A stretch of DNA of 64,000 bases from Streptomyces spiralis (lineage in GTDB: Bacteria > Actinomycetota > Actinomycetes > Streptomycetales > Streptomycetaceae). This document shows, in pieces, positions 1 through 8,256 of this stretch. The stretch lies in assembly GCF_014654675.1 (NCBI RefSeq), contig NZ_BNBC01000018.1:41341-105340 (forward strand), in the 5' to 3' direction. The translations under genes were made by a program, and so were the position numbers. Each line of letters begins with the position of its first letter. Position 1 is the first letter of the stretch. A model generated the notes under the pieces. The model was not told where the DNA came from. It saw nothing but the letters and a program-made list of their open reading frames with translations, and ran no database searches.

Positions 1-35
1 CGAGGGCCGGAATCCGATCAGGATTCCGGCCCTCG
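1..35. terminator. Perfect hairpin at window edge
   Basis: A perfect 15-bp stem (1-15 with 21-35) closes a GATCA loop. It is symmetric and could stop transcription from either side. The gene it serves probably lies left of the window, since fur has its own hairpin nearer its stop codon. Confidence 0.8.
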
Positions 36-105
36 GTGTTTCCCCTTCTCGGTGTTTCTCCCCCTCGGTGGGTCTGCCGCCGGCAAAGGTGCAGCCACGG
101 CCCCC

Positions 106-162
106 GCAGGCACGCCCCCCACGCAGGTGCAGGCACGCCTCCGCACACAGGCGCAGGCACGC
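106..162. repeat. Three spaced GCAGGCACGC repeats
   Basis: The decamer GCAGGCACGC occurs at 106-115, 129-138 and 153-162, a period of 23-24 bp. A second short motif (CTCGGTG plus a pyrimidine-rich run) repeats just to its left at about 32-72. The array lies between two terminators and shows no coding signal, so it looks like drifting intergenic sequence. Confidence 0.55.
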
Positions 163-164
163 AA

Positions 165-196
165 AAAGCCCCGGCACCCTCTGGTGCCGGGGCTTT
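165..196. terminator. Terminator downstream of fur
   Basis: A 14-bp perfect stem (165-178 with 183-196) closes a CTCT loop, with A residues on the left arm and T residues on the right. It begins 11 bp beyond the stop codon of the leftward Fur-family gene and is the obvious terminator for it. Confidence 0.85.
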
Positions 197-206
197 CACG
201 CGTTCG

Positions 207-623
207 TCACGCCGCCGCGCAGTTCGGGCACAGCCCGCGGTACGTCACCTCGACGTCCGAGATCGTGAAGCCGAAGCGCTCCGAGTCCGGAAGGTCGGCC
301 AGCGGATTGCCGCCGGGGTGGACGTCGCGGATCGCGCCGCAGCCGGCGCAGACCAGGTGCTGGTGCGGCCGGTGGGCGTTCGGGTCGTAGCGCTTGGCGC
401 GCTTGTCCGTGCTGACCTCGATCACCTCACCGAGGGAGACCAGCTCGCCCAGGGTGTTGTAGACGGTCGCACGAGAGATCTCGGGCAGCTTGACCACGGC
501 CCGCGCGTGGACCTCGTCGGCCGTCAGGTGGACGTGCTCGCCGTCCAGGACCTCGGCCACGACGCGCCGCTGCGCGGTCATTCGCCATCCGCGTCCGCGC
601 AGCCGTTCCAGAAGGTCGCTCAT
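207..623 (-). CDS. Fur-family repressor (CatR/PerR-like)
   Basis: The 138-residue product is the usual Fur size. An N-terminal winged helix (recognition helix near SRATVYNTLGEL, residues 50-61) is followed by a metal-binding dimerisation domain. That domain has a His cluster at 84-89 and two CxxC pairs (C92/C95 and C132/C135), as in structural-zinc Fur proteins. The frame stays open far upstream, but the ATG at 623 gives the standard N-terminus. It is transcribed away from the catalase gene with about 140 bp between them. In Streptomyces this pair is typically a peroxide-sensing repressor and its catalase target; PerR-type rather than iron-type sensing is inferred from this neighbour. Confidence 0.93.
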   Translation of the reverse strand: MSDLLERLRGRGWRMTAQRRVVAEVLDGEHVHLTADEVHARAVVKLPEISRATVYNTLGELVSLGEVIEVSTDKRAKRYDPNAHRPHQHLVCAGCGAIRDVHPGGNPLADLPDSERFGFTISDVEVTYRGLCPNCAAA

Positions 624-683
624 AGGCACCAGCTTAACAGCAAGGGGAACAGTTTCCGAACGAGTGTGACTTTGGAGCTCTGT

Positions 684-711
684 TTGACTTAGACATTGTC
701 CATTGTAGGAT
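684..711 (+). promoter_or_regulatory. Catalase promoter with Fur-like operator
   Basis: TTGACT (684-689) and TAGGAT (706-711) are 16 bp apart and close to the vegetative consensus. The spacer is AT-rich for this genome and contains TTAGACATTGTCCATTGT, resembling a Fur/PerR-family box. Repression by the divergent Fur-family protein is the natural inference. Confidence 0.65.
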
Positions 712-764
712 CGAGAACGGCTTTGGCCAAGCGACAGGAACAGACAGATGTGCCGGGAGGCGAC

Positions 765-2216
765 ATGACCCAGGGACCGCTCACGACGGAGGCCGGTGCT
801 CCGGTGGCCGACAATCAGAACAGTGAGACCGCGGGCGTCGACGGCCCGGTTCTGGTCCAGGACCAGCTCCTGCTGGAGAAGCTCGCCCACTTCAACCGCG
901 AGCGCATCCCGGAGCGCGTGGTGCACGCCCGCGGTGCCGGCGCCTACGGCACCTTCACGGTGACGGCCGATGTCACGCAGTACACCCGCGCCAAGTTCCT
1001 CTCCGAGGTCGGCAAGCAGACGGAGACGTTCCTGCGCTTCTCGACCGTGGCCGGCAACCTGGGTGCCGCGGACGCCGTCCGCGACCCGCGCGGGTTCGCG
1101 CTGAAGTTCTACACCGAGGAGGGCAACTACGACCTCGTCGGCAACAACACCCCGGTGTTCTTCATCCGGGACGCGATCAAGTTCCCCGACTTCATCCACA
1201 CCCAGAAGCGCGACCCGTACACGGGTTCCACGGAGCCGGACAACGTCTGGGACTTCTGGGGCCTGTCCCCGGAGTCCACGCACCAGGTGACCTGGCTGTT
1301 CGGCGACCGCGGCATTCCGGCGTCGTACCGCCACATGGACGGCTTCGGCTCGCACACCTACCAGTGGAACAACGAGGCCGGCGAGATCTTCTGGGTCAAG
1401 TACCACTTCAAGACCGACCAGGGCATCAAGTGCCTCACCCAGGAGGAGGCCAACAAGCTCGCCGGTGAGGACCCCGACTCCCACCAGCGCGACCTGCGCG
1501 AGGCGATCGAGCGCGGCGAGTACCCGTCCTGGACCGTCTCCGTCCAGATCATGCCGGCGGCCGAGGCGGCGACCTACCGCTTCAACCCGTTCGACCTGAC
1601 CAAGGTGTGGCCGCACGCCGACTACCCGCTGGTCGAGATCGGCAGGCTGGAGCTCAACCGCAACCCGGACAACGTCTTCGCCGAGGTCGAGCAGTCGATC
1701 TTCTCCCCGGCGCACTTCGTGCCCGGCATCGGCCCGTCCCCGGACAAGATGCTCCAGGGCCGCCTCTTCGCCTACGGCGACGCCCACCGCTACCGCGTCG
1801 GCATCAACGCCGACCACCTGCCGGTGAACCGCCCGCACGCCACCGAGGCGCGCACCAACTCCCGTGACGGCTACCTCTACGACGGCCGCCACAGGGGCGC
1901 GAAGAACTACGAGCCGAACAGCTTCGGCGGCCCGTTCCAGACGGACCGGCCGCTGTGGCAGCCGCTTCCGGTCTCCGGCGTCACCGGTGACCACGCGACC
2001 CCGGCGCACGCGGAGGACGACGACTTCGTCCAGGCCGGCAACCTCTACCGGCTGATGTCGGACGAGGAGAAGGACCGCCTGATCGGCAACCTGGCGGGAG
2101 CCATCGCACAGGTCTCGCGCGAGGACATCGCCGAGCGCGCGATCGACAACTTCCGCCGGGCGGACGGCGACTTCGGCAAGCGGCTTCAGGCCGCGGTCCA
2201 GACCCTGCGCGGCTGA
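765..2216 (+). CDS. katA: Monofunctional haem catalase
   Basis: The 483-residue protein is a small-subunit (clade 3 type) catalase converting hydrogen peroxide to water and oxygen. Visible landmarks are the distal His54 in RVVHARGAGAYG, the distal Asn127 in the VGNNTPVFF segment, and the proximal haem Tyr near residue 337 in RLFAYGDAHRYR. The frame is open from 696, but the ATG at 765 follows a GGGAGG ribosome site and gives the usual N-terminus. A consensus-like promoter and Fur-type box lie upstream, and a terminator hairpin follows at 2248-2274. Probably the vegetative, peroxide-inducible catalase. Confidence 0.96.
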   Translation: MTQGPLTTEAGAPVADNQNSETAGVDGPVLVQDQLLLEKLAHFNRERIPERVVHARGAGAYGTFTVTADVTQYTRAKFLSEVGKQTETFLRFSTVAGNLGAADAVRDPRGFALKFYTEEGNYDLVGNNTPVFFIRDAIKFPDFIHTQKRDPYTGSTEPDNVWDFWGLSPESTHQVTWLFGDRGIPASYRHMDGFGSHTYQWNNEAGEIFWVKYHFKTDQGIKCLTQEEANKLAGEDPDSHQRDLREAIERGEYPSWTVSVQIMPAAEAATYRFNPFDLTKVWPHADYPLVEIGRLELNRNPDNVFAEVEQSIFSPAHFVPGIGPSPDKMLQGRLFAYGDAHRYRVGINADHLPVNRPHATEARTNSRDGYLYDGRHRGAKNYEPNSFGGPFQTDRPLWQPLPVSGVTGDHATPAHAEDDDFVQAGNLYRLMSDEEKDRLIGNLAGAIAQVSREDIAERAIDNFRRADGDFGKRLQAAVQTLRG

Positions 2217-2247
2217 TCTCCGGAACCGGACTACTTGTCGCGGTGGT

Positions 2248-2274
2248 GGACCGGGTCCCTTCGGGGCCCGGTCC
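2248..2274. terminator. Bidirectional terminator, katA / CBS gene
   Basis: A 12-bp stem (2248-2259 with 2263-2274, one G-T pair) closes a TTC loop between two convergent genes. It can serve both the catalase and the leftward CBS-domain gene. Confidence 0.75.
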
Positions 2275-2286
2275 GCCGTCGTGCGG

Positions 2287-2673
2287 TCAGGCCGCCACGC
2301 GGGCCGGAGCCCAGCAGCTGATGATGTCGCGGACCGAGACGATGCCGGCCGGTTCGCCGTCGTCGAGGACGATGAGGTGGCGGAAGCCGCCGTGCGCCAT
2401 GGCGCGGGCGGCCTCCTCCAGGGTCCAGGACGGGGCGGCGAACACGACGTCGGTGGTGGTGTGGGCGTGGGCGGGCTCCGTGTCGGGGTTCTGGCCCAGA
2501 CCTACGGAGTTGAGGATGTCGCGTTCGGTGAGGATGCCGATGCCGCCGGCGTCGGGGTCGTGGACCACGGCCGCGCCGACCCGGCGGGCGGACATCAGGG
2601 CGGCGGCCTGTCGGAGGGTGTGTGCGGGACCGATGGTGAGGACCACCGTGCTCATGGCGTCGCGGACGAGCAT
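2287..2673 (-). CDS. Tandem CBS-domain protein
   Basis: The 128-residue protein consists almost entirely of two CBS repeats (about residues 1-58 and 66-124, each ending in a GI-(L/V)-(T/S)-x-RD-I motif). CBS pairs bind adenosine nucleotides and usually act as regulatory modules. No catalytic or DNA-binding domain is present, so the partner is unknown. The ATG at 2673 has an AGGAGG-type ribosome site upstream. It is convergent with the catalase gene and probably monocistronic. Confidence 0.85.
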   Translation of the reverse strand: MLVRDAMSTVVLTIGPAHTLRQAAALMSARRVGAAVVHDPDAGGIGILTERDILNSVGLGQNPDTEPAHAHTTTDVVFAAPSWTLEEAARAMAHGGFRHLIVLDDGEPAGIVSVRDIISCWAPARVAA

Positions 2674-2821
2674 GGGATGGAGCCACCTCCTCGCGGAATC
2701 CAGCTGGTGACCGGATTCACAAGTTCACAAGTGGGGGGACTCTCAGGGTTGCAGGTAAAGCGGCGGTCAACAAGAGGGCGTGCGCGGCCGGTTGGGGGCG
2801 CGCGCAGGCGTCTCCCCGTCC

Positions 2822-3622
2822 TCAGTGGCGCCGGTTGAGATACCCCAGCAACTCGTCGTGCAGCAGTCCGTTGGACGCCGCCGCGTTGCCGCTGTGAGGG
2901 CCGGGCCGGCCGTCCAGGCCGGTGAAGGTGCCGCCCGCCTCGGTCACGATGATCGCGTTCGCGGCCATGTCCCACAGCGACAGCTCGGGCTCCGCGCAGA
3001 GGTCGATCGAGCCCTCGGCGACCATCATGTAGGGCCAGAAGTCGCCGTAGGCGCGGGTGCGCCAGACCTCGCGGGTCAGGTCCAGGAAACCGTTCAGGCG
3101 GCCCTGCTCCTCCCAGCCGCTGAGCGAGGAGTACGCGAAGGAGGCGTCGGCCAGCTTCGCCACGCGGGAGACCCGAAGGCGCGACGCCTGCGACAGGCTG
3201 CGGCCGGAGAAGGCCCCGTGACCCCTGGCGGCCCACCAGCGGCGGCCGAGGGCGGGCGCGGAGACGACGCCGACGACGGGCTGGTAGCCGCCCTCGCCGG
3301 CCTCCATCAGGGAGATCAGCGTGGCCCACACGGGAACGCCGCGCACGTAGTTCTTGGTGCCGTCGATCGGGTCGACGACCCAGCGGCGGGGGCCGGTGCC
3401 CTCGATGCCGTACTCCTCGCCGAGGACCGCGTCGCGCGGGCGGGCGCGCTGCAGCTGACCGCGGATCAGCTCCTCCGCCGCCTTGTCCGCCTCGCTGACC
3501 GGGGTCATGTCCGGCTTGGTCTCGACCTTCAGGTCGAGCGCCTTGAAGCGGTCCATGGTGGCGGCGTCGGCGGCGTCCGCGAGAACGTGGGCCAGGCGCA
3601 GGTCGTCAAGGTAGTCCGGCAT
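2822..3622 (-). CDS. hisN: Histidinol-phosphatase, inositol monophosphatase family
   Basis: The 266-residue protein has the family's metal-binding motifs: EEYG (about 98-101), DPIDGT (about 113-118) and the C-terminal WDMAANAIIVTEAGG. Actinobacteria use this fold for histidinol-phosphate dephosphorylation, the penultimate step of histidine synthesis, and the ortholog at this chromosomal position in Streptomyces coelicolor was shown to do so. Inositol-1-phosphatase activity is the alternative and cannot be excluded from sequence. The start chosen is the ATG at 3622; the open frame continues upstream into non-conserved sequence. Confidence 0.88.
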   Translation of the reverse strand: MPDYLDDLRLAHVLADAADAATMDRFKALDLKVETKPDMTPVSEADKAAEELIRGQLQRARPRDAVLGEEYGIEGTGPRRWVVDPIDGTKNYVRGVPVWATLISLMEAGEGGYQPVVGVVSAPALGRRWWAARGHGAFSGRSLSQASRLRVSRVAKLADASFAYSSLSGWEEQGRLNGFLDLTREVWRTRAYGDFWPYMMVAEGSIDLCAEPELSLWDMAANAIIVTEAGGTFTGLDGRPGPHSGNAAASNGLLHDELLGYLNRRH

Positions 3623-3791
3623 GTAGCGAACGGTATCCGCCTGGGGCGACACGGGGCCACAGGGGGCGCGGGTGGCGGGGCCGGAGCCGCGGTGTGTCGC
3701 TCGAAGGGCGCACATGCCTCCGGACACCCTTGACAGTGCTGCGGTGCGCGTCAAATCTGTGCGCAGAGTCGCTCGCCCCCGGGAGGCGATG

Positions 3792-4400
3792 ATGCCTGCA
3801 GCGCGGGAATCCCTGCTGGACGCCGCTTACACGGCGCTGGCGCGTCGGCCGTGGTCCGCGGTACGGATGGTGGACGTGGCCGCGGCGGCCGGGGTGTCCC
3901 GGCAGACGCTGTACAACGAGTTCGGCAGTAAGGACGGACTCGCGCGGGCGCTCGTCAGAAGAGAGGCGGACGGCTATCTCGCCGGGGTGGACCGCGCCCT
4001 GGCCGCACACGCCGACCCGGGCGAGCGGCTCACCGCCGCCGCCGAGTGGACCGTGGCGGCCGCCCGCCAGAACGCGCTGGTGAAGGCCATGCTCACGGGC
4101 TGCTGGAGCGAGCGGTTGCCCTGGCCGACGCTGTCGGCGGTGCCCTCGACCTCTCCCGTACCGGCGCAGCGCAGGGCGGACGGTCCGCTGCCGTCGCCGG
4201 GCGAGTTGCTGGGACACGTCCGCGACCGTGCCGTCGCCGCCCTGGCCGCCTCGGTCGCGCCCGTCATGGACGTGGCCCAGCTGGCTGCGGCCTGCGAGCT
4301 GGCGATCCGCCTCGCGCTGTCCTGCGTGGCGGCTCCCCCCGGCGAGGGCGGCGTCGCCGCCCTGGTACGCGAGACGCTGCGCCGCCACCAGCTCGTCTGA
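3792..4400 (+). CDS. TetR-family regulator
   Basis: A typical TetR helix-turn-helix is at residues 10-50 (VDVAAAAGVSRQTLYNEFGS), followed by a variable ligand-binding domain rich in Ala and Leu. The second of two adjacent ATGs (3792) sits 5 nt after GGAGG and gives a normal-length N-terminus of 202 residues. An upstream ATG at 3714 would add 26 residues but has no good ribosome site. It converges with the SMR exporter gene. A regulatory link to that exporter is possible but not shown by the sequence. Confidence 0.85.
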   Translation: MPAARESLLDAAYTALARRPWSAVRMVDVAAAAGVSRQTLYNEFGSKDGLARALVRREADGYLAGVDRALAAHADPGERLTAAAEWTVAAARQNALVKAMLTGCWSERLPWPTLSAVPSTSPVPAQRRADGPLPSPGELLGHVRDRAVAALAASVAPVMDVAQLAAACELAIRLALSCVAAPPGEGGVAALVRETLRRHQLV

Positions 4401-4458
4401 GCGACCGGCTGCCGCCGGCCCGTCCGAACGGAACCCGGCTCGGGAGCGTGCCCGGCCC

Positions 4459-4782
4459 TCAGTGCGCCGAGCCCGACAGCTGCAGGCCGATCACGCCCAT
4501 GATGACGAAGCTGATCGACACGATCTTCAGCGTGGACACCAGGTCGCCGAGGAAGACCATGCCGTAGATCGCGGTGCCCGCCGCGCCGATGCCGGTCCAC
4601 ACCGCGTACGCGGGGCCGACGTCGAGCTTGCGCAGGGACAGGGTGAGCAGGCCGAAGCTGCCGAGCGCGAAGCACGCGAAGGCGATGGTCGGCCAGAGCC
4701 TGGTGAAGCCGTGCGACAGCTTCAGGCACACCGCGAAGCCGGTCTCGAGCAGTCCCGCGACGATGACCAGCAGCCACGCCAT
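4459..4782 (-). CDS. SMR-family exporter (Gdx/SugE-like)
   Basis: The 107-residue protein has four predicted membrane helices and the conserved Glu of helix 1 in GLLETGFAVCLKLS (E13). That residue carries protons and substrate in small multidrug resistance proteins. The helix 1 context and overall sequence look closer to the guanidinium exporter (SugE/Gdx) branch than to the EmrE branch. It is a single gene without a second SMR partner, consistent with a homodimer. No clear guanidine riboswitch could be recognised in the short leader at 4783-4888. Confidence 0.87.
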   Translation of the reverse strand: MAWLLVIVAGLLETGFAVCLKLSHGFTRLWPTIAFACFALGSFGLLTLSLRKLDVGPAYAVWTGIGAAGTAIYGMVFLGDLVSTLKIVSISFVIMGVIGLQLSGSAH

Positions 4783-4888
4783 GTGCCGTCCTCCCGTAGG
4801 TCCTCGCGCCGTGACCGCTCCGGCTCGCTGCGATTATGCACTTGCCGGACCTCGGGGGTCACAAACAACGCCAAGGTCACCGCGCGGG

Positions 4889-5899
4889 TCAGTCGCCCTC
4901 CTTGCGCTCCCTGGTGGAGAGCAGCCGGCGCAGCGAGTACAGCCGGGCCGGGTCCGCGTGACCCTCCGCTACCCACGCGTCCAGCGCGCAGTCCGGCTCG
5001 TCGTGGCTGCACGCGCGGGGGCAGCCCTCCGTGCCGGGTTCCAGGTCGGGGAAGGCGTGGATGACCCGGGACGGGTCGATGTGGGCGAGCCCGAAGGACC
5101 GGACGCCCGGGGTGTCGACGACCCAGCCGCCCGCGCCGGTCAGCGGCAGCGCGAGCGCCGAGGTGGTGGTGTGCCGGCCGCGGCCCGTCACCACGTTGAC
5201 GTGTCCCGTCAGACGGCGCCTGTCCTCCGGGACGAGCGCGTTGACCAGCGTCGTCTTGCCGACGCCGGAGTGACCCACGAACGCGGTGATCTTGCCGTCC
5301 AGATGCTCGCGCACCCGGTCCGCCGCGTCGCCGTTCTCCAGCTCGTCACGGCTGGTGACGACATGGGGGATGTCCAGGTCCCCGTACAGCTCCAGGAGCT
5401 TGTCCGGCGGGGCCAGGTCCGATTTGGTCATGACGAGCAGCGGCTCCAGGCCGCCGTCGTACGCCGCCACCAGGCAGCGGTCGATCAGACGCGGGCGCGG
5501 TTCGGGGTCGGCGAGCGCGGTGACGATGGCGAGCTGGTCGGCGTTGGCCACGACCACGCGCTCGTACGGGTCGTCGTCGTCCGCGGTGCGGCGCAGCAGC
5601 GAGCTTCGTTCCTCGATGCGGACGATGCGCGCGAGCGTGTCCTTCATGCCGGACAGGTCACCGACCAGGGCCACCCGGTCGCCCACGACGGCGGCCTTGC
5701 GGCCCAGCTCGCGGGCCTTCATCGCGACGATCGTGCGGCCGTCGACGAGGCAGGTCAGCCGGCCGCGGTCCACGGTGAGCACCATGCCCTCGGCCGCGTC
5801 CTCGTGCTTCGGGCGGATGTTCGTACGCGGACGTGTGCCCCTGCGACCGGGCCGGGTCCGGATGTCGTCCTCGTCGGTGTGCTTGCCATAGCGGCGCAT
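4889..5899 (-). CDS. rsgA: Ribosome small-subunit-dependent GTPase RsgA
   Basis: The 336-residue circularly permuted GTPase has an N-terminal OB fold (about 38-115), then G4 TKSD, then G1 GHSGVGKTT, then G3 DTPG. A C-terminal zinc knuckle follows (CPRACSHDEPDC). RsgA assists late maturation of the 30S ribosomal subunit. It lies 18 bp downstream of aroA on the same strand and is probably cotranscribed with it, a common actinobacterial arrangement. The stop codon is followed by about 100 bp before the SMR gene. Confidence 0.96.
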   Translation of the reverse strand: MRRYGKHTDEDDIRTRPGRRGTRPRTNIRPKHEDAAEGMVLTVDRGRLTCLVDGRTIVAMKARELGRKAAVVGDRVALVGDLSGMKDTLARIVRIEERSSLLRRTADDDDPYERVVVANADQLAIVTALADPEPRPRLIDRCLVAAYDGGLEPLLVMTKSDLAPPDKLLELYGDLDIPHVVTSRDELENGDAADRVREHLDGKITAFVGHSGVGKTTLVNALVPEDRRRLTGHVNVVTGRGRHTTTSALALPLTGAGGWVVDTPGVRSFGLAHIDPSRVIHAFPDLEPGTEGCPRACSHDEPDCALDAWVAEGHADPARLYSLRRLLSTRERKEGD

Positions 5900-5917
5900 G
5901 ACGTGATCCCCGCGCCT

Positions 5918-7246
5918 CTACGCCCCGAGCATCCCGGCCCACAGTTCGGGGAAGTCCGGAAGGGTCTTCGCCGTCGTCGCCACGTTCTCGATCTGCACGC
6001 CCTCGACCGCCAGGCCGATGATCGCGCCGGCCGTCGCCATGCGGTGGTCCTCGTAGGTGTGGAAGATCCCGCCGTGCAGCCGGCGCGGGCGGATGTGCAG
6101 GCCGTCGGCGGTCTCGGTGACATCGCCGCCGAGCTCGTTGATCTCCTTGGTCAGCGCGGCCAGCCGGTCGGTCTCGTGCAGCCGCAGATGGGCCACGCCC
6201 CGCAGCGTCGAGGGGGAGTCCGCGAGCGCGGCGACCGCGGCGATGCCCGGGGTCAGCTCGCCGACCTCGCTCAGGTCCACGTCGATGCCGTGGACCGACC
6301 CCGAGCCGGTGAACACCAGGCCGAAGTCGGTCAGCTCGCAGGAACCACCCATCTCGGTGAAGATCTCCCGCAACCGGTCACCGGGCTGGGTGGTCCGCGC
6401 CGGCCAGTCCGGTACGACCACCTTGCCGCCGGTCACCAGCGCCGCCGCCAGGAACGGCTGGGCGTTGGACAGGTCCGGCTCCACGGTCAGGTCCCGGCCG
6501 AGCAGCGCACCCGGGGTGACCCGCCACACGTTCGGCTCGCCGCCCGACTCCGGGGTGTCCACCTGGGCGCCCACTGAGCGCAGCATGTCGACCGTCATCC
6601 GGATGTGCGGCATCGACGGCAGCGTCGAGCCGGTGTGCCGGACCTCGACGCCCTGGTTGAAGCGCGGGGCGGACAGCAGCAGGGCGCTGACGAACTGCGA
6701 CGAGGAGGAGGCGTCGATCTCGACCGGGCCGCCGTCCAGCGCGCCGCTGCCGTGGACGGTCATCGGCAGGGCGCCCCGGCCGTCGTCGTCGATGCGGGCC
6801 CCGAGCGCGCGCAGCGCGTCGATCACGCCGTTCAGCGGACGCTCGTACGAACGGGGGTCGCCGTCGAAGCGCACCGGACCGTCGGCCAGCGCGGCGACCG
6901 GCGGCAGGAAGCGCATCACCGTGCCGGCGTTGCCGACGTCGACCGTGGCGGGGCCGTGCAGCCCCGCGGGGATCACCCGCCAGGCCTCGCCGGAGGCGCC
7001 GGCCCCGGACGCGGAGGACACCGTCTCCTCGATGCCCACGCCCATCGTCCGCAGGGCGCCGGCCATCAGCAGCGTGTCGCGGGAGCGCAGCGGGCGGCGC
7101 AGCCAGCCCGGCTCCGAGGCGAGGGCGGCGAGCACCAGCGCGCGGTTGGTGACCGACTTGGACCCGGGCACGTGGACGGTCGCGTCGACGGCTCCGCTCG
7201 CGTGCGGCGCGGGCCAGAGGGCGGTGTGTGCGGGGTTCGGGGCCAT
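5918..7246 (-). CDS. aroA: EPSP synthase (3-phosphoshikimate 1-carboxyvinyltransferase)
   Basis: The 442-residue enzyme catalyses the sixth step of the shikimate pathway, joining phosphoenolpyruvate to shikimate-3-phosphate. Diagnostic motifs are PGSKSVTNRALVLAALA near residue 27, GNAGTVMRF near 106 and the C-terminal YEDHRMATAGAIIGLA segment. Length and both halves of the inside-out barrel are intact. It precedes rsgA with an 18-bp gap. Confidence 0.97.
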   Translation of the reverse strand: MAPNPAHTALWPAPHASGAVDATVHVPGSKSVTNRALVLAALASEPGWLRRPLRSRDTLLMAGALRTMGVGIEETVSSASGAGASGEAWRVIPAGLHGPATVDVGNAGTVMRFLPPVAALADGPVRFDGDPRSYERPLNGVIDALRALGARIDDDGRGALPMTVHGSGALDGGPVEIDASSSSQFVSALLLSAPRFNQGVEVRHTGSTLPSMPHIRMTVDMLRSVGAQVDTPESGGEPNVWRVTPGALLGRDLTVEPDLSNAQPFLAAALVTGGKVVVPDWPARTTQPGDRLREIFTEMGGSCELTDFGLVFTGSGSVHGIDVDLSEVGELTPGIAAVAALADSPSTLRGVAHLRLHETDRLAALTKEINELGGDVTETADGLHIRPRRLHGGIFHTYEDHRMATAGAIIGLAVEGVQIENVATTAKTLPDFPELWAGMLGA

Positions 7247-7429
7247 GGACCCACTCTATAAGGAGGTGGTTGGACAGGCCGTCGTTCGGGTGCGGCCCGG
7301 CCGGAGCCGGCCACGCCGGGCGGCGGCGCCGTACACCCACGCCGTACGCGACCCGTGGCCCGGAGCCGTAAGCCCCCACGATCCGGTACGCCCCCCGCCC
7401 CCTGGAGCCGTACGCCCCTACGGCCTCCG

Positions 7430-8152
7430 TCACATTCCCAGCAGCCAGCGTCCCCCGCCCATCAGCGAGCACAGCGACACCGCGTGGAACAGGAACAGCC
7501 ACAGGCCCGCCGGTACGTGCGTCAGCCGGGACAGCTGGTCGGCGTCCGAGTCCCCGGCGCCCCCGCGGGACCGCTTGGCCTGGAGCTCGAAGGCCGGCCG
7601 CACCCCGCCCAGCAGCAGGAACCACACCACCGCGTACGCGAACGCGGCCTGCACCTGGGGCCCGGTCAGCCACGACACCAGCAGGAACGTACCGCCCGTG
7701 ACCAGCACGGTCAGCGCCCCGTACGCGTTGCGGATCATCACCAGCATCGCCACCAGCAGCACCGTGGCCACCCACAGCAGCAGCGTGATCCGCCCGGCGG
7801 CGAGCAGGGCAGCGCCGCCCAGACCCAGCAGCGGGGGAGCGGTGTAGCCGGCGGCCGCGGTGAGGATCATGCCGGCGCCGTACGGCTTGCCGCGGCTCAC
7901 GGTGAGGCCACTGGTGTCGGAGTGCAGGCGTATGCCGGTCAGCGTGCGGCCGCTCAGCAGCGCCACCAGGCCGTGGCCGCCCTCGTGGGCGATGGTGATG
8001 GCGTTGCGGGAGACGCGCCACAGGGTGTGCGGGACGACGACGGCGAGCGCGGCGACCGCGGTGGCGATCACCACCCACAGGTCCGGATCGGGCTGGATGC
8101 CCACGAGCCGGTCCCAGAGGCCGGCCAGCGCGGTCGAGGCGAGGCTGTCCAT
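7430..8152 (-). CDS. M50B-like membrane protein
   Basis: The 240-residue polytopic protein has an HEGGH motif (about residues 56-60) embedded in a hydrophobic helix. This is the zinc-binding signature of M50-type intramembrane proteases. About six further hydrophobic segments follow. Actinobacteria commonly carry such a protein annotated as M50 family, with unknown substrate. It is divergent from the SRAP gene across about 100 bp. A repeat-rich 180-bp gap (CCGTACGCC-type motifs) separates it from aroA downstream. Confidence 0.82.
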   Translation of the reverse strand: MDSLASTALAGLWDRLVGIQPDPDLWVVIATAVAALAVVVPHTLWRVSRNAITIAHEGGHGLVALLSGRTLTGIRLHSDTSGLTVSRGKPYGAGMILTAAAGYTAPPLLGLGGAALLAAGRITLLLWVATVLLVAMLVMIRNAYGALTVLVTGGTFLLVSWLTGPQVQAAFAYAVVWFLLLGGVRPAFELQAKRSRGGAGDSDADQLSRLTHVPAGLWLFLFHAVSLCSLMGGGRWLLGM

Positions 8153-8256
8153 GTGTTCCGGTGGCTCCCTGTGCTCGAGTCAAGAGGGGTCGGCGCGTGG
8201 CGCCGTCGTTGAGGGGTGGTGGTCGGGCGACGGGTGGGCCTGGCAGTGTTGCACGT

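Noticed and set aside
624..2009. Open frame of about 460 codons on the minus strand opposite the catalase gene, continuous with fur
   Set aside because: It is antisense to katA, low in complexity and only open because of GC-biased third positions; fur starts at 623.
3714..3791. Upstream ATG for the TetR gene at 3792
   Set aside because: It has no ribosome site and adds residues not expected before the TetR helix-turn-helix; the ATG at 3792 follows GGGAGG at ideal spacing.
4783..4888. Possible guanidine riboswitch ahead of the SMR exporter
   Set aside because: ACGG motifs occur in the leader but do not sit in the tetraloops of two hairpins as required for the guanidine-II class, and no other class could be matched by eye.
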